This document shows positions 22,622-34,624 of a DNA stretch of 64,000 bases, one piece after another. The DNA lies in assembly GCA_963691655.1 (NCBI GenBank), contig OY829329.1, positions 56,681,408 through 56,745,407 on the forward strand, in the 5' to 3' direction. The notes beneath the pieces were generated by a model. It searched no databases. It was given only the letters and a program-made list of their open reading frames with translations, and had not been told where the DNA came from. The DNA comes from Toxonevra muliebris (lineage: Eukaryota; Arthropoda; Insecta; Diptera; Pallopteridae). A program made the translations under genes and the position numbers. Each line of letters opens with the position of its first letter. The stretch's first letter is position 1.

Positions 22622-23800
22622 TCAATATTTGCTTTAAGATAATTGCTTGAAAGTTTAATATTTCCGTTTCAACGAGCAAATTTCAGTTTTTCAGAAAAAC
22701 TTTGTTTTCGTAATAGCAACAGCAGCAGCAAAAGCATTTAACTAAATATTATTTGTTTGTGTGTGTGTGTGCTCTGTTTCTGTTGTTTTTGCTTCACGTT
22801 TTTTTTTTAGCGTAAAATGCAATAATGCATTGCAGTGTGTGTGCATGTACTTGTGTGTTCAGTGTGTGTGTGTGCGGTTGTGATTATCTCTCTGTTTCGT
22901 TTGTTTGTGTACATCAGGATACTTAAGTGAATTGCAATGGCGACAACAACAGCAAATCTGGCAAACCTCTTTGCCATATTAAAACTTATGACCAAATATT
23001 ATTTTAGTTTATTTTTTCTCTCTTGCAAACAAAACAGGAAAACAAACCTTCATTTCATAATACACACACACACGAACATATTATTTTATGTATAAATGTA
23101 GTTGGTCTGAAAGAATGATTCATTAATGGGCTTAGCAACTCCCAGCCCAAGCCGACGCCCTAGATATATGAAGTATGGGGATAATATTTTTTTATTACTT
23201 TTATACTATGGTTAGATACATACTTCAAAAGCAAGGTTTTGCTTCCTCGAATTGTCGTGGTACCTGTTCTAAAAATTACAGAATTATGAGAAGATGTGCG
23301 AAGAAGAAAAGAGCAGTGAGAAGAGTTTTTAGGCTCATATTCCCCGGCTTAATCATTCTAAGCTGTCGATGGGGGACTTCAACCTAAAAAGATCACCACA
23401 AGGTTTTAAAATAAGAAAAAAAATCTAGGAACGTTTGCAGGTTTATTCTTGCAATGTGCGCCTTAATAACTTAGGTATAGGACAAGACAATAAATACCCT
23501 TTGCTTTGATTTAAACGGGTCAAAAAACCTTCGAAAAAATACTAAATTATAAGACCCTGTAACTGCCGCCTACAGATTCGTATCTATATGCTAGAGGGTC
23601 AATCATCGATGCTGAATACAGTAGGATACCCACTGAGTATAATATTTTATTTTAGTTGATTTTGGAGAAGATATTTTCATCCAGAATGTGGGTCTGAAAA
23701 TCTAGCGCTACAAGAAAACTAAAGATTTCTAGGCACCCAAGGTGTTTTAATTGTCGATTGATCGGCACTGTTCTACAAGTACAATATATTGCCGATTAAT
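22000..23800. other. Non-coding stretch with A runs and GT runs
   Basis: No recognised gene. Notable are two long A runs within 22558-22612, GTGTGTGT tracts near 22759-22772 and 22864-22874, and CACACACA near 23062. Small frames show no motifs. Confidence 0.45.
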
Positions 23801-23811
23801 TTGAGAATATA

Positions 23812-25085
23812 CAGGGTGACAATCGTAAAGTGACGCACACATTTCAGCAGTTATTTTCAAAAGGACGTACTTCCATTTAGTACAATTAAGTGTTAACATT
23901 GCTGAATATATAAGCTTTCATTTGAACCCCACCTCATTCAATATAACCTCCTTTAGCCTGCACACATGCCTTCAATCGATCCGGAAATCGTAGGACTGTT
24001 CGCCGTAGGACTTCCTGATCAATTTCAGTCCAGGCTTTCTCTAATGAATTTGTCAGCAACTCCAGACTGTGGTGTTGAGATGCACAAGCCTTACTCTCTA
24101 AAATACTCCAAATTGGATTCAAGTCTGGGGATTATGGTGGCCATTCTTGAGATGTTATGAACCCAGAAAAATTGTCTTTTATCCATGTTTGCGTTAATTT
24201 TGCCATGTGGGAAGGTGCAGAATCTTGCTGGAAAGTCCAGTTTTCATTTCCAAATGTATCTTGGGCCCAGGGAAGAACATGTTCATTTAAAATGCTCCGA
24301 TAAACAACCTGGTCAATTGTAACACCCTCTTCAACGAATATTAGAGGGGTTCTGGCATTAGCGGAAACTCCAGCCCATACCATAACGGAAGCTGGCTTTT
24401 GAACTCGGCCAACAGTCCTATTTTGTTGCGATGATGATGTTAGCCACATTCGGTCATTTTGCGCATTGAAATGTTGTTCAACCGTGAACATTTTTTCATC
24501 TGTAAACAAGATATTTTCAACATTTTTTAACACGGAGGAGCGTAGCAACGCCTTGCATCTTTGCCGTCGCAAATCTTTCTTTTTTGTGTCAGATCTTGAG
24601 CTTTTCGGAGCTTGTACGGCTTAAGATTAAGCTTTGATTTTGCAATGATTCGCACTGTTTCACGGTTTACTCCCACTTCCTTAGCGATTTTTCTCATTGA
24701 GCGCCTTGGATTTCGCTTGATTCGTTTACGAATTTTTTCTGTTAAACCAGTAGTGGCAACTGTTGAAAATGTTCCCCGATCTCTATCTCCAAAACTCCCA
24801 GTTTCATTATATCGAATAATAGCTCGGTCTACCGTACGACTTGACAAATTTAAAGCCTTTGCAATTTGACGGCTACTATAATTTGCCAAATGAAATTTCA
24901 TAATTTCACGACGAATATTTTCCTTGTCCATTTTTATGGAAATTTCAAAATGTAATAACAAAAATTCAAATGAAATTAAAAGCAAAGCCAATGATGAATG
25001 AATTTGCTTTTTAAATTAAAGTAACGGTAAATGGCAAAGCTTGCTGCAGAGTATTAAACTTGCGTCACTTTACAATTGTCACCCG
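23812..25085 (-). mobile_element. maT-like (DD37D) element, copy 2
   Basis: Inverted sibling of 2425-3714. It is bounded by TA at 23810-23811 and 25086-25087, with the same inverted termini (CAGGGTGACAATCGTAAAGT at the left). One base is missing at the extreme right end, which reads CACCCG where the family has CACCCTG. Length is 1274 bp. Confidence 0.9.
23934..24931 (-). pseudogene. maT-like DD37D transposase, third catalytic Asp lost
   Basis: It starts at MDKENIRREIMKF (24931) and keeps the intact helix-turn-helix RQIAKALNLSSRTVDRAI, where copy 1 has a stop. A frameshift near 24580, at an A run, moves MRRQRCKALL to another frame. The catalytic FTDEKMF and FQQDSAPSH follow. A TAA at 24132-24134 replaces a Tyr codon. 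Just beyond, 12 bp are missing, so NPMDYSIW becomes NPIW and the third Asp is gone. It then runs to TGA at 23934-23936. The lesions differ from those of copy 1, so the two decayed independently. Confidence 0.88.
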
Positions 25086-25089
25086 TAAA

Positions 25090-27380
25090 GGGATTGAAAA
25101 TAGCAATCCAAGAGGAATGAAAAGAATTTGCTAGTGTTTATGTCCGCTTCAATCCTTTTGATTAATTTGGTTTTGGTTGGATTGATCTGAAAAAGCAGTG
25201 ACATACATTTCAAGCCTGTGTTTTGTAAGAGACGTCCAAACGTGAAAAAAACCAAATACTGATTGCATATATGTAATACTTCTATGTTGGCAGTAACCTA
25301 CCTTCATAATGAATTTGAATTTCGTAATCAAAGAGAGACAGTCTATATCGAAATTGTTTATTTGTGTTGGTATATGGGTATATTTGTAAACTATACAAAC
25401 TAACAATTGTCAAATCATTCCAGGGGCGAAATTTAAATAGAAGAATATGGAATTGAACTATTTTTATATACATAAATTTTTGGTTTCTTCTATTTGTTAA
25501 TAGTCCTCAGATGTGAAGAGCGCTGAACAAATAAAAATATTCTTTTCTTTTAAGTCACAAATTGCTGCCCATTTTTATCACATTTCGGCATTCTTTGGCA
25601 GCCTTTTTAATTGTTTTTTTTATCACAGTCATGAACATATTTCCGTATGCAAAATAAATTAATTAACTTTGTTTGTGTTTTACACAAGAAAAAGCTACTT
25701 CCGAACCTTTTTCTGTTTTAATTTATTAAATTCATTTAACAAAAATTCAAAACAAATTTCACATAAACCAAACTCTAAAAAATGGCAAAAATTATTTGAT
25801 ATGTTTGACACCGCTCCTGAGATTTATATTTTTGAAAAGTCATTTCGGGAACATTCATTTATCGGTTTTCTCACTATAATGATGGGGAATGTACTTTGTG
25901 TGTACTGCCAATATAGAAGTACTACATATATGACTGATTGGGTTAAATTTTTTTCTTTTTCAAACACATTCATGCTCATTACCAATTGTTGTCCTTCTCA
26001 CTCGCAGCTCAGGCACGATTTCATATTTTCACTTACACTCACTTTGCATCATGTGGTGCCACGCATTATTACGACAAATACGAGAAATACTTCATTTACA
26101 AAATGAAGTACACCCATGCTTAAAAACTTTTGAAATTGGTTGCGTTTCTGGGGCATAAAAATCGAAAAACTGATTTCAAAGTGATTAGTCGAAAATCAGT
26201 AATCAGTGCGCCTTAGAAACGGCATGATGCATTAGTTGTAAAATTTTTGAAAATCATTAAATTCTAATTTTAATTCTGTTTTAATTCTATTCTAAAAAAA
26301 AGATTATGTAGGATTTTGAGTTTGTGTCGAGTTTGTTAACTGTAAAAGTTATGAGAAATAATGCTGGCATGAAAAATCAGAAAAAAAATATGATTACAAA
26401 AATGACGTCCAAATGACAGTAGCATTGCTAATGGGGAAACACCCAGCGAGACGTTTCTAACACATTCTGAAATCAGATTTTTACGTCCGAGAAACGTAAA
26501 TTATAATCACGGTGCACAGTGTAACGTTTCCTTACAAATAGCGGACAAAAATGGAAATACATGTCGCAGATCAATGAAATTCTAAAAAAATTTATTGAAA
26601 TCCACCTACGAATACGCCTACCTCGCATACGAACAAAAATTTTAAATGTCAAAAACTTCTAAGAAACAAGCGCGAAATCGATGAAATTTTGTAATTTGAC
26701 TTATTTGAAGTAGACAATTCCACAAAGTATAGGCGTGATTAAATTAAATCACTATCTTCTCAAAATTGAACATTCATTTCGATATTAATATTTCTTACAC
26801 CTGAAACTGGCGCGATCAGACCACTTCTGTTTAACATTTTCTCTTTTTCTAATATTGTGTACATAGTCCATTATTGCTGAAACTTTTCCATTCGTATTCA
26901 ACTGCAGCGATTGTCGCCACACACCGAAAACTTCTTTAATTTTGGTTACAGGTGCCACCACAAAAACGTAAATAAAACAAATTGGGGCAAATATGGGCAG
27001 CTAAATTTTTTACAGAATTTATTATATACTTTGATCTTTTTTTTAATTCACTTCTAAAGTTCTAGTTTAATTTGTGTTTTTGACAAGTTAAGGAAGGACT
27101 AAAAGAAAAAACATTGTAAGCTGAAAAGAACTTAATAACTTAACTTATTTCATGCCAAATTACTTCATTTTTATTCTAGATGTTTAAGAAACACTAGTTT
27201 GCTGAGAGAAATTATAAATTACAACTTGTAACTTTGTGCCCTTGCCTGGAACGAAGTCAGCATTTTCTAAAAATTAATTTTATGGGTTTATTTTAACCCA
27301 AGTACACCCATGGTAATAAATATACTTCCAATATAAAATATTCAGTGGAAATCCATTATTACAACAAATGAAAGGTTTTG
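25090..27380. other. Non-coding stretch with a weak inverted repeat
   Basis: No recognised gene. The interval around 25264-25310 is roughly the reverse complement of 25895-25945 (shared TATGTAGTACTTCTAT-like core), giving a weak long hairpin. An open frame of 145 codons at 25669-26106 has no recognisable family and spans one arm. Confidence 0.4.
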
Positions 27381-27394
27381 TTAATTGCTTTGAA

Positions 27395-27709
27395 GACGAC
27401 CTCGATAGCCTAGTGGATAGTGCACTAGACTTTCATCTGGGAGGTTCGGGTTCGATTCCCGTCTTCGTCTGGTGGTTAATTTTCATAACTTTCTTATATT
27501 CACTATCAATATGAAGTGTATGAGAATTATAAGATAGTGTACAAGTACACACATTGGTTGGTAATGGCAAAACCACCAAGCCGATAAAAAATTGCCACAC
27601 CGCCGTTCGGAATCGGCGTTAAACTGTAGGTCCAACTATGTGGTATCACAATGGGCCGTTCAGGCCTAAGTGTGTCTCTCGACAGCCACTCCAATCTAAC
27701 CTAACCTAG
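27395..27709 (+). mobile_element. tRNA-Glu-like SINE, copy 1
   Basis: 315 bp flanked by a perfect 10-bp duplication TTGCTTTGAA (27385-27394 and 27710-27719). The head is tRNA-like. Box A lies in TAGCCTAGTGG, a Glu-type anticodon loop in GACTTTCAT (anticodon TTC), and box B in GGTTCGATTCC inside a T arm CGGG/CCCG. The body ends CGACAGCCACTCCAAT, then a tail of CTAACCTAACCTA. RNA polymerase III boxes plus target duplication mark a SINE moved by LINE machinery. The acceptor stem is only partly paired, so it is not a functional tRNA gene. Confidence 0.92.
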
Positions 27710-27719
27710 TTGCTTTGAA

Positions 27720-28005
27720 AATATCTTGTACTGCGACTTATTAATGCAAAAAATTTAGTTTCATAATGATCTTGTCTAGATTTAATTTGAAGTTAAATGC
27801 TTAACCAGAAGGAAATAATTATCCTTCCAAATGATGCAATCGTGATATTTATAAGCTTTACTTTAAAAAAATTGACGGATAACGCATTGTAGACATTGCA
27901 CAATATTCCGCCACAAGTTATTTGAAAAATTTTACTTGTAAGTCATTGTCGAGAAAAATGGGGCATGGTCACCATTTTTTGCGAAAGAAATTGGAAAAAT
28001 AATGC
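27720..28005. other. AT-rich spacer
   Basis: No recognised feature. Confidence 0.4.
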
Positions 28006-28010
28006 CTCAT

Positions 28011-28213
28011 AAAAAATTGGTTGTGTATTAACGAACACAAGGCAGAAGTGAAACTTCTTGTGAATTAAACGAAACACAAGCAAATGAAATTTTTCAATCG
28101 CTAAATTTTTTACTTCATTGGCTTGTGTTTTTTAATTTCATTTGCTTGTGTTTCGTTTAGTTCACAAGAAGTTTCACTTCTTCCTTGTGTTCGTTAATAC
28201 ACAACCAATTTTT
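28011..28213. repeat. Long near-perfect inverted repeat (hairpin)
   Basis: Arms of about 78-80 bp (28011-28090 and 28136-28213) are reverse complements, with only a few mismatches, around a loop of about 45 bp. The arms share TTGTGTATTAACGAACACAA and GTGAAACTTCTTGTGAA. A transcript would fold into a long double-stranded hairpin. It could be a foldback-type MITE or a hairpin RNA source. No clear target duplication was seen. Confidence 0.85.
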
Positions 28214-28219
28214 TTTGTT

Positions 28220-29050
28220 GGAATTAATGCTAGAACAAAAATTGCAACTCTGTACCGGTAATGTCGATGACAATTGTAGACGAACTCTTTTTGTGTGCGA
28301 CATCTTCATGTATTTCCTTGGACATTTGCGCCATAATTAATATGTTATATTGAATTAAAACTATTTATGTATCGTTTATTATATAGTTTGCTCGTGAATT
28401 CAGTTACGGAATATTGATATTTGGCCCCTCATGCACATTGCTCGACAAAATTATGTCGCATTGCAAACTTACACGCGACGTCACATCCGGTTGGTTTTAC
28501 TCTAGGGACAAGAGCAAAGAAGTTTACTTCAAAATGGGGAATGTCTAATCGCGAAATTGCATGAAGTATTAACATATCACATATAGGCGTGGTAAACGCC
28601 AAAAAAAAGAAGTTAATATAAGCCAAAATAACGACTTATAATCATGAATACACTGAAAAAACCGGAGATTGTTAAAGCTACGAGCTTAAAAAAACTTATT
28701 ATATCTGAAATTCGAAGTGATTTGGATTAAAAATTTTCATAAGACGTATTGGAAACATTTTGGATGATTGTAAACATCTTACAATAAGGGTTAGCTTCCC
28801 CTAAACACTCACAATAAAAAGGCATGTTTCGAATTTGCACAATCACATTTGTAATGGACCGGTCAATGCGAAACGATTATTTATGGCAATGAAAAACGTT
28901 CACATTAGATGTTCCTGACTGTTATATCCTTTTTTGGTATTATATATCTGAAAAAGAATTAGTCAGAAATTACCAAGACTGATGGCATGAGTTCGACTTG
29001 CTTCTCAAACAAAATATTAACATCTTTCGTCAGAAGTAAAATTAACTCTC
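28220..29050. other. Non-coding stretch
   Basis: No recognised gene or transposon end. Composition is ordinary for the window. Confidence 0.4.
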
Positions 29051-29057
29051 ATGACTA

Positions 29058-29920
29058 CACCCAGAGAAATACTTACCTCGTTTGAAGAAAAACGGCTATC
29101 AAATTGAGGAAAAATGGGAATGATTTGGCGCCATAGAAACGGTTTCCTCATTTAGATATCCAAAATTTCTTTGAATTCAGGAAAAAATTTTTCTTTATTT
29201 TAGAGAAAAATTTCTATGAAAGAAGGAAGCTTTCTATAAATTAAAGAAATATGTCTTCAATTTGTAGAAATTGCATTTTTCAAATGAATAATATTTTATT
29301 TCATCATGAAAAATTGTATATAATTTAGGTAAAATTTTCCTCAGTTTGAGGAATAATTTTCCATTAATTGAAGTCAATTTACTACCTTTTTAGAAAAAAA
29401 ATCCTGAATTTATGGAATATTTTCTAGAATGTTGTTTTAATAAATGATCAAAAGTTCCTTATGACCATCAAAAAATTATAAATTAAAGTTTATTGAAATT
29501 TATATCTTTTCAATATATTTTATTTCCCCCCACCCAATAAAAATATAATTTTTTTTCACAAATTATGTCAACTGCCACAAACTCAACCACTTCGCTTGAA
29601 ATAGAGACGCCGACTAAAAAATTCAAAAGAAAAACAAAGCGTACGCGATTGTCTGCTAAGGCCAAAAGAGTAAAGCTAGTTTTTTGTGTATACCAAAATT
29701 TTGTATGGAGAACATTTTTGGTATATTTGCCTCTTTCTTACTATGTAACTAAATTTGTAAAAATGAAGAAATAACTTACTTAAAATTGAACACCATGGTT
29801 GCATGAAAGGAGCACATTTTTCTTCATTTTGAGGAAAATTTACTTAAACAAGAGAAACTTTCGTGGATTCAAATTGAGGAAACTTTTTCTTTATTTTAGA
29901 GATGGGTATTTTTCTGGGTG
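29058..29920 (+). mobile_element. Non-autonomous TIR element with basic ORF, copy 2
   Basis: 863 bp with inverted termini CACCCAGAGAAATAC (left) and CACCCAGAAAAATAC (right, inverted), flanked by TA at 29056-29057 and 29921-29922. TCCTCA/TGAGGA motifs are dense in the outer thirds. It is homologous over its length to 14468-15424, with small indels. TA flanks are suggestive of the Tc1/mariner superfamily but are too short to prove it. Confidence 0.8.
29565..29774 (+). CDS. Short basic ORF inside the non-autonomous element
   Basis: An open frame of 69 codons starts MSTATNSTTSLEIETPTKKF and then has a strongly basic run (KFKRKTKRTRLSAKAKRVK) resembling a nuclear localisation signal. Over about 72 bp covering the basic run, copy 1 differs by one silent change, whereas the rest of the element shows more differences. 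After the basic part the frame runs into sequence with no conservation at protein level. It may be a remnant of a larger transposase exon. I do not recognise the family, and it may not be translated. Confidence 0.3.
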   Translation: MSTATNSTTSLEIETPTKKFKRKTKRTRLSAKAKRVKLVFCVYQNFVWRTFLVYLPLSYYVTKFVKMKK

Positions 29921-29929
29921 TATCTACCT

Positions 29930-30560
29930 CTTCTGAAAGAGGTGCTTTTCAATGTTCATGTTAAAATTAATAAGAGCAGCATAACATTCAATAAGATGAC
30001 ACTTTTATCTGTCATCAAGTAGCAGTCAAAACTGAATGTTTAAAGGAGAAAAATTTTTAAATAATGATGTAACCCACTTCAAGCCTGGACTTGAACCCCA
30101 TGGAAAATCTTTGAAGTGTTTTTTTTTTTAATCAGATTTGTTCATGTGGCATTCAGATTTCTAGCTTAAATTAATTACGAGCAGAAATAAACAAGAATTA
30201 GAAGAAAATATCAACATTAGAGCTAAGAAACCTTATGAGTTCAACAACAAATAGAATAGAAGAAAATATAAGGAATTAAGGTAGTCACATGTATTTCTAT
30301 ATTTGTGATAATCCCTTTCTGAAACTTACTTTATTACTTGGGACCTTTAAATTTTATTTTTTGTTTTCATTCTTAAAATGGAAGTATAATTATTTCCCAT
30401 GAAGCTTTTTTAAAGTTTTGAATTTAAGGCATTCAAGTAACAGAGTTATTTTTATGGTATTCGTATTAATTGAATAAAATTTCGTATTTGCTAATTATTA
30501 TAAAATAAATTTGGAATAAATACAAATTTTACAAATAAATCGCAATTTGTAACTGGAAGT
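29930..30560. other. Non-coding stretch
   Basis: AT-rich, no recognised gene or repeat terminus. Confidence 0.4.
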
Positions 30561-30571
30561 ATACTTATTAC

Positions 30572-31545
30572 CAGGGCCGTAGCCAGGATTTCGGGGGGGT
30601 TTTCATTCGACGAAAATATTCATATAAAATTTTTATGAAAGTAATGTTTAAATACAATAAATTAAATACGATGATGCATTTGATGGACCCTAGTAGACTA
30701 GGGAGAAAAGTGGATAAATGTTTTAAAGTTTTAGGAAAAACGTTTGTTTCCGAATTTTCTTAATCTTAACCTAAAAAAATGGCCGAAATGACAAAAAAAA
30801 AATCACAGAATAGTCAATTTAAATTTTTTCAAATAAATATTATTCAATGTGGATTCCAATACATTTTTTATCGTGAAAGACATGATTTCGATAACTCATT
30901 GACTTACCATTACTGATAATGAACCCAACTTCAAAAAAATGATCAAAATTGCCAAAAATAGTCAGAGACTAATTTTTTTCAAATGATTATCAGTGGGAAT
31001 TTGGGCCATTATCAGTGATGAGGAGCCCGGATGAGGTTGGCATATATTCTCTAAATTCGTGCAGTCACAGCATTAAAATCTTCCAAGTCGGGTGCTCTAA
31101 GCAATAATGAGTTAAAGGATTAATTACATTTTAAGATTATGAACTTTGAAGCTTATTCAATAACACTGTCCTGCATGGGTTTGGTGAATTGCTCCTAGTG
31201 TTTGCGAATGAATTTTTCATACTGAACACGAATCTGAAGTCGAAAACTTCCCGTTACGTCACGTTTTAGAAAAATGGGGTTGAAATCCCTGAAAATACCG
31301 TTTTTGACCATTTAGTAAAACTTCATACGATTTCAATTCAAATTTTGAAAAGTTTTTCTTTTATTTGACTTTTTAGAAAGAAACCGATTAAAAAATGTTT
31401 AAAAATCGTTCAATAATTTTATTTTGACTTTTTTTCCATTCACTGGCAATCAATATCAAAAATTAGGAAAAAGTTTTCACATTTCGGGGCGGGGGGGGAG
31501 GGGGGGGTCAGAACCTCCAAAACCTCCCCCCTAAATACGGCCTTG
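30572..31545 (+). mobile_element. hAT-like MITE, copy 1
   Basis: 974 bp flanked by a perfect 8-bp duplication CTTATTAC (30564-30571 and 31546-31553). Termini begin CAGGGCCGTA at the left and CAAGGCCGTA, inverted, at the right. An 8-bp duplication with CA...TG ends is the signature of the hAT superfamily. No transposase is encoded, so it is non-autonomous. G-rich tracts lie just inside each end (30592-30599 and about 31484-31508). Confidence 0.9.
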
Positions 31546-31559
31546 CTTATTACCATGAG

Positions 31560-33985
31560 TGTATTAGCTGTAGAATTGCATTGATTTTTTTTTTTGAAAT
31601 CTTAAAAACGTTTTTTGCATTTTTGGTCGCCTTCGCTACACTGTGCGGTGTGGTTAAATAAAACTTAATTTGAACAATTTTTGTAGGTCAAATTTGTCCC
31701 TTTATTACGGTTTTCCGGTACTCCACTAATATTTTAAGACAAAATGCGTTTTTTTACATTGCCCAACAAGTTAGGCTTGATTGTGAATGTCGTAGATCAA
31801 ACTTATCGGATAGTGGAACAAAAAGTACCTCGTCAATTAGTTTGTATTTGATCTTAAAATGTTCATCAAAAGCGCAATAAAAATCTCATAAATTTTGGAA
31901 ATTTTGAAATTTGAAAAAAAAACATTTTTAAAGCGGAAAAATTAAAATTCCATTTAGGAAGCTTCTACATCCGCTGGTGATTGCAACATTGTATTACTGC
32001 ATGCTTTGTGCATTGTAGTTGTTGTTTTTACTGATGTTGCTATTATTATTATTGCTACTAATATTGTTGTAAAGGATATTAAAGAAAACTCATTAGTAAC
32101 AAATTTTTGGGGAGAGGCAATTTGGGGAAACTTTTTATACACAAATTCCAATGACCATGAGCACCTAGTAGTAAATAAATAAATACAATGCAATAACAAC
32201 TTATTTCTGTTTATGTATGTATGCGAGTTTGTTTCCGAGAAAGAGAGAGAGAGAGAAAGTAAGAGTAAGAAAAGTAATAGCAATTGTGCGTTTGCTTAGC
32301 TACCTACTACTACTTTGTTGGAAAACTTTTATTGAATTTTTTGGAAATTGTTTCAACAATAAAATATTCAAATTAGCTTAAGTGTTGCAAAAATATATTG
32401 CAGCATTTATATATATGCACAAAAAATAAGAAAAAACCATATCAATATTTTGTTGTTGTTTTTTTTTTTGAATTGCGTATTCTTTTTGCTGTTGTTGTTA
32501 CAGCATAACAAAAACAATTGCATTTTCATTTGAATAGTTTAGGATATACATTATACATTATATACATATCTATGTAATCTCTGTTAATCTCTGTTTAATT
32601 GCATCTAAGAAAATTTCTGATTAAATTAAACCGAAGAATGCAATTAATCGAATAGATTGAGTAGGTAGATTTTGAACTAAAAACGTTGAAGTTTTGGTGA
32701 AATTTAACGAAAACTGCAATTAAACGGAGGCCAATTAACCGAAGGCTACTGTACTTGCTTAAAAAAAGTTGTAAGTACAATAATCCTCAATTATTTTGCA
32801 GAAAATTCATGAAGCTCCTTTTTTTATTTTTAGTTTGTTTTCAAGTGCATTTCCATTTTCTATTTGATGAATGCACCAAAACGTAATTCATTTGGGAATG
32901 TATGTACATGTGTGTGTATGTGTGGACGTATGTTTGTTTGTGTTTATTTATGTGCACCACGATGCCAACTACTACTTCATACATATCGACATACAAACAT
33001 TGGAAAGAATAAATAAAATCCCAGTTGCAGTAGAAGTAGCAGCAACAAAAATTCACAATTGAAGGGATGTAAGTCTAAAGGGTCTAAGTACCAAAAAGAT
33101 TGAACGGGAATATAACGATATATGTGAATAAAACGGTTGTAATTAGTACTCAGCAAACATTCTTGTATTTTTGTTATTATTTCTTTTAATAGATAAGACA
33201 TAAAACCCTTTACAGTCATATTAGTCTTGACAAATATGTTTGAAAAAATTTATCATCTATATCTAATAAAAAAAACAAATTTGGCATTAAGATCCTTTAG
33301 ACTTACACCACTTCAATTGCATTCAATTTGATTGCGTATACGCACCAGTGCACGCCAAAATAATAATTCTATGTTGATGCTGTTGTTCTTGTAATGGTAG
33401 AAGTTGTTGTTGTTGTTGTTTCTATTTCTGTTCTTGTTGGTGTTGTTGTTATTGCTACTGCTTACTGCCCTGACATATCGTTTTCTATGTTGTCTGCTAT
33501 ACTCAAAATGATTTTTGTTGCTGTGGATTTCGTCATCATCATCGTCTCATCATCAACATCAACATCACAGAATGATTGGCATCAACAACATCAATGCTTT
33601 GCATCAGCATAAATCAACCACTACAACAACAACAAGTACTGTAACAAATGCTGCAGGTGGTATCTATACAAATAATATTTCTAGCAAATGCATAAAATTG
33701 CTGCATTGGCAATAAAGAAAAATTTTTGTTGTAGAGGCAAATGATTTTCAAACAAATCCATCCATCCAACCATTCGACTCAACCGATAAATAACGTTGGA
33801 AAAGAGTTTATTTGCATATATGAATGCAAACTCCTTTGTAGTTTTTGGATGTAAAATTTTTTGCTGTTCAGCAAATCCAAAGTTGAAAATCAACGCAAAT
33901 TTGTGATTTGATTTTTTAGAATCCATATTTTCTGGGTAATAATCATGTATATTTATACGTTTATAAATATTTTTACACTTCTATA
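31560..33985. other. Non-coding stretch with short triplet runs
   Basis: No recognised gene. It includes ATT triplets (32039-32070), a GA run (32239-32257), TTG runs (33400-33450) and ATC/CAA triplets (33530-33640). Overlapping small frames on both strands come from these. Confidence 0.45.
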
Positions 33986-33989
33986 ATAC

Positions 33990-34620
33990 TTATTAATTTT
34001 AAGTGTATTTTTGATTTGATTTTTGGCCTGAGTTTTAGGTAGAATTTATGTTTTATTATTAGTCTGAGATCGGTTGTTTGGTTTGAGTTTTGTTTTACAG
34101 TGTGATCTATTTCTGATTTAAGTTTAGGTCTAAAGTTGGGCTATTTTTGGTTTGAGTTTTGGGTTAAACTTTAGACTGGTTTTGATCCGACTGAGTTTTG
34201 ATGTGATTTTTGGTTTGAATTTTAATCTGGTCGGTTTTTGATGTGATTTCCGACCAAAAGTTTGATTTTAAATTTAATTTTTGGACTGATTTTGGGCTGA
34301 ATTGATTTTTGGTTTGAAATTTTGTGTATTTTCGAGTTTGATCTTAAGTTTTACTTGGGTTTGTATTGGGGTTTGGTCTCATTTTTGGTTTGAGGTTTAG
34401 TTTAATATTTAGTCTGAATTTTAGTCAGAAGTTGGTCTAAGTTCTGATTTGACTTGTTGTTGTTGTTGTGTTTTTTTTTCATTTGTGTTCCGATCTGATT
34501 TTCGGCCTGAAGTTCGGTCCGTTTTTAGTCCAACTTTGGGGCTGAATTTTGAACTCTTTTCTTCTTGATATTTGACCTTATCTTTAGTCTGTTTTAGTCA
34601 GATTTGTACCATCATTATTT
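33990..34620 (-). repeat. Degenerate GACCAAAATTCA tandem repeat, locus 2 (inverse)
   Basis: Plus-strand theme TTTTGGTCTGAGTTTTGG, the complement of locus 1 at 17270-17770, in irregular units of about 12-13 bases over roughly 630 bp. Confidence 0.72.
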
Positions 34621-34624
34621 TTTG

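Noticed and set aside
25669..26106. Open frame of 145 codons, possible small host protein
   Set aside because: No recognisable family, an AT-rich Phe/Ser/Asn composition, and overlap with a weak inverted repeat.
27395..27470. True tRNA-Glu gene
   Set aside because: The acceptor stem pairs only partly, the head continues into a 315-bp unit with target duplications, and a sibling exists at 57839. It is a SINE.
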